From Polyangium aurulentum (GTDB lineage Bacteria; Myxococcota_A; Polyangia; Polyangiales; Polyangiaceae): 52,877 bases of DNA. Below are positions 47,511 through 52,877 of the stretch, piece by piece. The stretch is taken from contig CAMCKZ010000012.1 in assembly GCA_945875545.1 (NCBI GenBank), positions 1 through 52,877 on the forward strand, read 5' to 3'. The notes below the pieces were generated by a model, which was given only the letters and a program-made list of their open reading frames with translations, made no database searches and had not been told where the DNA came from. Each line of letters opens with the position of its first letter. Position 1 is the first letter of the stretch. The position numbers were made by a program, and so were the translations under genes.

Positions 47511-48529
47511 TCCGAGGCCTCCAACACCGGCGGCGTTTTGGACCGCCCAACGGGCGCATACGAATTGCGGCCTTTGTATGCGCTATGGCTGCTCTAACGA
47601 TGCCCCGTGCGCGCGCCGAGCACGTTTCAAACGAGGTCGCAGGCGAGGTCGGCGCGGCGTTGGGTGACGCGGAGTTGAGCGACGCGGAGTTGAACGGCGC
47701 CGCCGTGAGCCACGCCCTCCGCGAGGGTGCCCCAGGCAAAGCGTTGGTCGTCGCCGAGGCCCTTGCGGACCGCGGCTACGCGTCGCCGGAATTGGCCTAC
47801 CATCGAGGCCTCGCGTACGCGATGCGCGTGGGCACTTCCGACGAGATGCCCGGGGACGGCGGCCAGGCAATTGCCGCGTTTCGTGAGTGCGAGGCCCTAG
47901 GCGGCCAGGGCGAGGTTCTGGCACGAGCCGAGCTGGGCCTGCGGCCCGTGCGCAGTCACCTGGCGCGCAAACGCCAAGCCGCGGGTTTGCCTCCGGCCCT
48001 TGAGCCCTCGCAGGGTCTCCTGCGTGCCCTTCTGGCGTCGTTGGGCACGCGCGCGTGGCTCTCTGTCGCCGCGATCCTCGGACTCCTGAGTGCTCTCGCA
48101 GCTGCGCTCGCGTGGCGTGCTGCTGCGGCGTCCCGCGGGGTTCAGCCGGGGCGGACGCGGTCCGGCGCCGAGCTCGGGGCATTTTTTGATGGGGAACGAC
48201 GCGAGGCCACGGGCGGAGCGGTTGGAGATTTGCAGCATGTCAGCGCGCGGCTCGCCACGGCGGCCATCCTCGGCGCGCTATCGCTCGCGGTATGCGGCGC
48301 GGCGTGGGCCGCGGAGGCCATGCGCTTCGGCGAGGTGACGGTCGTCGTGGTGGCTGCTCAGGCCCCTCTTGTCGACGGCGAAAGCGGCGTTCTCGTCGAC
48401 GACGAACCCCTCGCCGAGGGCTTGGCTCTACGTGTATTCTACAGCGATGGCGCGACGCTCGCTCTTGCTGACAGGCCCGGTCGCGGCGTTCTTCGGTCCC
48501 ACGTGCGCGTGCTTCACTCCCAGCGGTAA
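47507..48529 (+). CDS. batE: BatE-like protein
   Basis: 340 residues. A signal peptide (AAFVCAMAALTMPRARA) is followed by a helical TPR-like region (KALVVAEALADRGYASPELA) containing a 15-base repeat that encodes the unit DAELS/N. Two transmembrane helices follow (WLSVAAILGLLSALAAALAW, LATAAILGALSLAVCGAAWA), then a small C-terminal beta domain of SH3 type (EVTVVVVAAQAPLVDGESG). TPR plus SH3-like is the usual BatE layout. It ends the operon and overlaps the convergent barrel gene by 16 bases. Confidence 0.83.
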   Translation: MIRGLQHRRRFGPPNGRIRIAAFVCAMAALTMPRARAEHVSNEVAGEVGAALGDAELSDAELNGAAVSHALREGAPGKALVVAEALADRGYASPELAYHRGLAYAMRVGTSDEMPGDGGQAIAAFRECEALGGQGEVLARAELGLRPVRSHLARKRQAAGLPPALEPSQGLLRALLASLGTRAWLSVAAILGLLSALAAALAWRAAAASRGVQPGRTRSGAELGAFFDGERREATGGAVGDLQHVSARLATAAILGALSLAVCGAAWAAEAMRFGEVTVVVVAAQAPLVDGESGVLVDDEPLAEGLALRVFYSDGATLALADRPGRGVLRSHVRVLHSQR

Positions 48530-49953
48530 CGGCCGCCGAGGCCAATAACCCAGGCATTTACCGCATAAGAACCGCCGTTGACCGCCTGCGTGTCCGTCGG
48601 ATTTCCCGTCACGGGTGCGACGCGAGGAACCTTGGCATCGCGCGGATCGACATAAGTGGCGGCGGAGACGACGTAGCTGACGAGGGCGTCAATGCGCAGT
48701 TTTGGCGTGGCCTCGACGCCGGCACCAAGCGACAGCACGACTTTGTCCAAATCAACCGTGAGGGGCGAAAGGTAATTGTTTGGCACCGCAGACTGCTCGA
48801 AGGCGACGCCGCCCCGCAAGGTTGTCGGCCGTGAGATAACGTCTTTTGCAAGCGTGTATTCCGCACCTATGCGCACCGAGTGGGCGTCTCGAAAACCACG
48901 GGGCAAGGAAATAGCCTGGACTTTGAATGGCCCGTTGTTGCCCGACAGACCGGTGATTCCCTCGAGGGTCAGGGCTCGAGGCGTGATGTCGATGCGGTCG
49001 TGGACGGACCAAAACTCCCGCACGTAGGCCACCTCGATTCGTGCATTCTGCACGGGTCTGTATTCGACCCCGAAGCGCGCAATGGGCGGCAGCGAAAATT
49101 TCACGTGGGCGGCGTTGCCGGTCTGCGTGGCCTTGTCGAAAAAGGGTGCGGAGGGCAACTGCACGTCGATTGTGGCGTCGGAGTCGAGGGGCGCCTGCCA
49201 CGAGGCCGAGGCCCCGATGCGCCACTCTGGGCTGAGAATAGCCTGGACTCCAAGAGCCAACGCCGGAGCAAAAATAGGACCCACTTTCATGGTGGAGAGG
49301 GCGTCGTATTGGGGCGCTTCCGCAGCACCGAGAACGTTTTGTTCCGGGTTGCCACTGAAGACGACCTTGGAAGCAAACGTTCCCGTGAGGACGCTCGCCT
49401 GAAGGCCGACGCGCAAGCGACTATTTTTCCACGCGAGGGTGAAGCCCGGCGAGACGAGTGCGGAGCCGTCGAGGCTCACCAGCAAGAACCGTGAACCGGA
49501 GGGCAAGCCGCGGCTGTCGGTGAGCGGGTAACTCGAAATCGCTGTGTAGGGCGCGATCAGCGAAAATGCGCCTATCCAGGTGCCTTTGGCGTCGAGGGGA
49601 AAGCTAAAAGCGAGGGTCGGAATCGGCAAGAAGGGCGTCGTTCCGGTCACGGTTCCATGGCGGTAGACCGATTCGGTTCCGTCGCTTTGCCGCGCCAAAG
49701 TCTCGCGCGAAAAGGTCGAGGAAAACGCGAGCCACGACGCGTCGATCAAGAGCTCGCGCGGTGCCTCGGCGACACCGGCGGGGTTGTACCAAACGGCCCC
49801 GAGGTCGTCGGCACCGGCCACGAAAGCGCCGCCGCGCCCAAGCGGACGCACGCCGCGGTCGGTGAAGTAGAGGCCGGCCGCCTGCGCAATTGCCTGGGAA
49901 AATGCAGCACAAATGGCCAGGGAACACGAGAGCACCCGGACGGCGCGCATCAC
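48514..49953 (-). CDS. FadL/OmpP1-family outer-membrane protein
   Basis: 479 residues from GTG 49951-49953, with ATG 49948-49950 next. A signal peptide (LSCSLAICAAFSQAIAQA) leads to AAGLYFTDRGVRPLGRGGAF and DLGAVWYNPAG, the conserved N-terminus of FadL/TodX transporters, whose N-terminal plug precedes a 14-strand barrel. The C-terminus ends in an aromatic-rich strand, VIGLGGRYRWE, not the usual Phe. It probably imports hydrophobic molecules; the substrate is unknown. The start overlaps the stop of the long unknown gene, so the two are coupled. It converges with batE. Confidence 0.87.
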   Translation of the reverse strand: MMRAVRVLSCSLAICAAFSQAIAQAAGLYFTDRGVRPLGRGGAFVAGADDLGAVWYNPAGVAEAPRELLIDASWLAFSSTFSRETLARQSDGTESVYRHGTVTGTTPFLPIPTLAFSFPLDAKGTWIGAFSLIAPYTAISSYPLTDSRGLPSGSRFLLVSLDGSALVSPGFTLAWKNSRLRVGLQASVLTGTFASKVVFSGNPEQNVLGAAEAPQYDALSTMKVGPIFAPALALGVQAILSPEWRIGASASWQAPLDSDATIDVQLPSAPFFDKATQTGNAAHVKFSLPPIARFGVEYRPVQNARIEVAYVREFWSVHDRIDITPRALTLEGITGLSGNNGPFKVQAISLPRGFRDAHSVRIGAEYTLAKDVISRPTTLRGGVAFEQSAVPNNYLSPLTVDLDKVVLSLGAGVEATPKLRIDALVSYVVSAATYVDPRDAKVPRVAPVTGNPTDTQAVNGGSYAVNAWVIGLGGRYRWE

Positions 49954-52877
49954 TGAAGGCCCTTCTTCACGATCGCGTAAAACTGTTCGAGGCCGCGTTT
50001 GTCGTTGGAAATAAAATCAAGCACTTGCGAAGCAACGGCGCCGTAATCGGGGGCAGCCAGCACGTCGCGGCGACTCGGGTCTTGGCGATTCACGTCCGAG
50101 ACCGCGTCGGCGATAACCTCAAACGGGGTACGGTCCATGGCCCCACCGACAGCTTTCATCGGTGTCACGAGGCGCTCCAAGATGCCGCTGGCGAGGTTCA
50201 GGGGATCCATTTCCTGTGAGCAAATTTCCACGCCGTTACCGTCAAACACCTGGCCCGCCAGGCGGCGCAGGAGGGCCAGTTGGCCGTCGCTCAGGCTGGG
50301 CAACACGACGTTGCCGCTCGCATCGCGAAGGGTTGGCGCGGCGGCCGATGCGGCCAAGTGGAGGAGCGGCGTGAGGTTCGCGTCGTCACCGAGAATCTGG
50401 GCGAAGTCGGAGCACGCGGCGAGCACGCTGGCGAGGGAGTCGTGCGGCGAGGTGGGGTCGATGAGGTAGCGCACGAGGGCGTCAAGTTCGAGCTTCGCGG
50501 CGGCATCGGAGCGCACAACTTCGCCTATGTCGAGGAGCCCCGCGGTCAGGGGCGAAACGAGCAAATCTTCTATAGTTTGGGGCATTGTCGTGAGCGCCCA
50601 AGGGCAGAGCGGTGGGGCGAGCGTCGTCGAAAGCACAGCGGGGCACTGGGCGGCGAGCTGCTCGCGAAGAAGGGCGACGATGCGCGGCGCGGCGACGGGA
50701 AGAAGACCCGTCGTGAATGCCGTTCCAGCGCCGGTGCCCGTGGTCGCGAAAAGTTGGTCCGCCAAAACGGATCGAGCGCGTCGCCAGTCGGCGCGCCGCG
50801 TCGGGTCTGCGTCGGAGGCAAAGGCTTTGTCGAAGCCCTTCAGCGCGTCAACCATCAGGTCAAGGGGCGTCACGGGGCGTGTGGCGGTGCCGTCGTTTCG
50901 CTTCGCTCGCGTGCTTCCGTCCCTGTATTTCACGCCGAGAGAGGCCGCGCGCGTGGGATTGGCGAGGGAGCGAAGTGCCGCCGCCATCACCGCGGTGCCC
51001 GTCTTGGTGACGGTCTTGCCGGCCGCGCATTGTTTGGTCGCCGCATCGAATTGCGTGCAGTGTGCAATAGGCGTGGCCTTGGCCGCTTTCTGCAGCTCGA
51101 CGAAGGCGGGGATCGTGTCGCCGGAGAGAATCTCTTGGAGCAGAGGTTCGTAAGTGGAGAGCCCTGTGCCCGAGCAAGTGGCGGGGGGTACCCGGTTCAA
51201 GAGGCACTCGGCAATGCCCGTCGGCGAGGCCGATGCGGCTTTGGATTGCCAGTGTTTATGCAGGACTTCCATGATATCAAGGAAGCGCTGCTGGCGTTTT
51301 TCGGCGACGAAGGCCGTCGCGAGCGGGCGCATGGCCGTGAAGAAACCAAAGCGCTCCCAAACGAAGATCGTGTTGGGCGAGCGGCCGCGCATCAAGTCGG
51401 GTGCGTCGCAGCTGCGGAGGTGACGCACCTTGCCGTCGCTGGCCGCATCGGGCGCGCTCGGCAGCGGGTCGGTGATCGTGCGTTCGCGGCACACGGAACT
51501 TCCGAAGCCGTTGTCGCCGATGAGGTCGCGAAGAAAGCGCTGGGTCTTCGGGTTTTGCGAGTCCGACGGCGTGTTAAAAAAGACCAAGCGATTCAACCAC
51601 TTGGGCATGGGTCGCAAAATATTGTCCGTCGTATCGGCGTTACCCGTTCCCGCCAAATTCCAGAAGCCATCGAGGGCGGAAAGTTTTTGAATCAGATCGA
51701 CGTTCGCAGCTCCGATGCCGAGAATGCCGCTGCGGAGCGTGGAATCGCGCAGGTACATGACCGCTTTGCCCGCCATCGCGTCGACGTAGAACGACGCCAT
51801 GTCGTCGATCTTGAAGACCTCGCATTCGTCGTAGGTGCCGCCCGTAAGGATGTTGGAAGGCGGCAACGTGAGGGCAAACACTTGCGCAAACCCGAGGGTG
51901 CCGGCGGGAACATAGAGCGTCGCCCCTGGCTTATTGCAGGAGGTTACGCCGTGGGTGTCGTGGACGAGTTGCAGAAAGCGCTGAAAGCTTGAGCGGTTCG
52001 TACCCGTGTCGGGCTTCGTTCGATCGACGTCGTTTCGCATCTCGATGACGCGGTTTTCGGTCACGTTGAACGCCTGGCCGTTGATGTTCGCCGGGTTGTA
52101 CGTGAGCTCGTCGCGGTACCGCAGGAAGTTCGCGTAGGTGTCGCCCATCTTGGCGGAGTCGTCGAAGGTCATCGCCTCGATGAGGGCTTCGGGAAGGGTG
52201 TCGTTCCGCGTGTCGCCCCCCGTGCCGACGGGATCCACGATGTTCGCGACGACGTCAAGGAGATCGTCGAAGAAGAGCGAGTTCTCTGGAATAGTGGCTT
52301 CAGGATGACGCGCGACGGCCTCTCGGGCCGTCATCAAAGCTTTGACAAGACGGGCGACGGCGTTCGGATGTTTTTCGAGCAGGCTCTGCGCAAGGTGAAG
52401 AATGTCGTCGGCGTTCGGATCCGCGACGACGTAGGACAGCGCACTGACCATATCAATAAGCGGACTCTTCCCAGGATCGATGCCGTCGTACGTCAGACGT
52501 ACAGGGGCTGTTACAAGGTCCGAGGGCGGCGAAGCGTCGGGGTTTGTCTTCGCCCAATCTTTCGCGAGCTGGGGGTCTGCGGCGTAGGTCTTGGTCTTCT
52601 TCAGCCGCGGGCCCGCGAGGACTTTTGCTGCCCCGAGGGCATCCCAGAGAACCGTTTGTTGCCCCGATGTTGGGGCCGCCACGAGGGCCCGCGCGGTCGA
52701 CATTACCTCCGCCGCCAGCGTGTGCTGAGTGTCGACGTAGGCGAAAACAAGGGGCCCGCCCGTTGCGGTGAGGGGGCGCCGGAATTCGTCTGTCGTGCGG
52801 CCCGCGGTGGTTGCGGCGGCCGAATTGCGGTAAAATGGCGATGGCGCGGGCTTGTTGTCTATGGTGACAAAGCGCCC
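49950..52877 (-). CDS. Very long unknown protein, 5' end outside the window
   Basis: The frame is open to the last base of the window, so this is a partial gene; 975 residues are visible. An internal ATG at 52701-52703 is not the start: the 58 codons before it read as normal protein (e.g. TTDEFRRPLTATGGPLVFAY) with no stop. The protein is mainly helical, Asp/Ala/Leu-rich, with scattered Cys (VTSCNKPGATL, IAHCTQFDAATKQC, SVCRERT) suggesting disulfides and export. No domain is recognised. Its TGA overlaps the start of the FadL-type gene (49950-49953), implying a linked envelope role. Confidence 0.85.
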   Translation of the reverse strand, partial: GRFVTIDNKPAPSPFYRNSAAATTAGRTTDEFRRPLTATGGPLVFAYVDTQHTLAAEVMSTARALVAAPTSGQQTVLWDALGAAKVLAGPRLKKTKTYAADPQLAKDWAKTNPDASPPSDLVTAPVRLTYDGIDPGKSPLIDMVSALSYVVADPNADDILHLAQSLLEKHPNAVARLVKALMTAREAVARHPEATIPENSLFFDDLLDVVANIVDPVGTGGDTRNDTLPEALIEAMTFDDSAKMGDTYANFLRYRDELTYNPANINGQAFNVTENRVIEMRNDVDRTKPDTGTNRSSFQRFLQLVHDTHGVTSCNKPGATLYVPAGTLGFAQVFALTLPPSNILTGGTYDECEVFKIDDMASFYVDAMAGKAVMYLRDSTLRSGILGIGAANVDLIQKLSALDGFWNLAGTGNADTTDNILRPMPKWLNRLVFFNTPSDSQNPKTQRFLRDLIGDNGFGSSVCRERTITDPLPSAPDAASDGKVRHLRSCDAPDLMRGRSPNTIFVWERFGFFTAMRPLATAFVAEKRQQRFLDIMEVLHKHWQSKAASASPTGIAECLLNRVPPATCSGTGLSTYEPLLQEILSGDTIPAFVELQKAAKATPIAHCTQFDAATKQCAAGKTVTKTGTAVMAAALRSLANPTRAASLGVKYRDGSTRAKRNDGTATRPVTPLDLMVDALKGFDKAFASDADPTRRADWRRARSVLADQLFATTGTGAGTAFTTGLLPVAAPRIVALLREQLAAQCPAVLSTTLAPPLCPWALTTMPQTIEDLLVSPLTAGLLDIGEVVRSDAAAKLELDALVRYLIDPTSPHDSLASVLAACSDFAQILGDDANLTPLLHLAASAAAPTLRDASGNVVLPSLSDGQLALLRRLAGQVFDGNGVEICSQEMDPLNLASGILERLVTPMKAVGGAMDRTPFEVIADAVSDVNRQDPSRRDVLAAPDYGAVASQVLDFISNDKRGLEQFYAIVKKGLQ

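Noticed and set aside
49950-52703. ATG at 52703 as start of the long unknown gene
   Set aside because: The frame stays open and reads as ordinary protein to the window edge, so the real start lies outside.

Overview
The window is about 53 kb of dense, roughly two-thirds-GC chromosomal DNA from a Gram-negative bacterium. It most resembles Myxococcota (Polyangiales-like deltaproteobacteria). The reasons are a Ser/Thr protein kinase with a zinc-ribbon head, a second degenerate kinase, many long TPR proteins and lipoproteins, two adjacent PilT-type ATPases, an Mla-type lipid transporter locus and a long MoxR/Bat operon. This assignment is inferred from gene content. I see no rRNA, tRNA or CRISPR array.

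Layout. At the left edge (1-213) lies the last 70 codons of an IS4-type transposase. Next, on the minus strand, come a receptor-like kinase and a 1463-residue TPR protein, coupled by a 4-base overlap. From 6841 to 13742 a plus-strand run encodes a HEAT-repeat protein, a zinc-ribbon/TPR membrane protein, a lipoprotein SppA and two exported proteins. A TerB-like protein follows. From 14499 to 25810 the minus strand carries a TPR protein, a PHP-type phosphatase, an aldehyde dehydrogenase, two PilT-like ATPases, enolase and a DinG-like helicase. From 25925 to 29072 a plus-strand trio encodes a PAS/degenerate-GGDEF protein, MazG and RlmN. Inorganic pyrophosphatase and a small exported protein follow on the minus strand.

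From 30419 to 33907 is an Mla-like operon: MlaE permease, a strongly degenerate MlaF-like ATPase, an MCE protein and a TPR lipoprotein. It converges on a membrane-anchored pseudokinase. An ABC-F protein and three unknown genes lead to an eight-gene MoxR-DUF58-Bat operon (39376-48529) whose members overlap almost throughout. It joins an AAA+ chaperone, two von Willebrand MIDAS proteins and membrane/TPR partners, presumably an envelope quality-control system. The right end has a FadL/OmpP1-type barrel gene coupled to a very long unknown gene that leaves the window.

The most unusual signal is not a gene. An 11-base interrupted palindrome, TGYANNNTRCA (usually inside GTGYANNNTRCAC), occurs 30 times by hand count, where base composition predicts one or two. 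It is spread evenly through genes of both strands and mostly inside coding sequence. Other points worth attention are complementary His-box losses in the paired PilT-like ATPases, the degenerate Mla ATPase, the pseudokinase, a low-complexity insertion just before the radical-SAM motif of RlmN, a missing Fe-S cysteine in the DinG-like helicase, and many 9-, 12- or 15-base in-frame tandem repeats.
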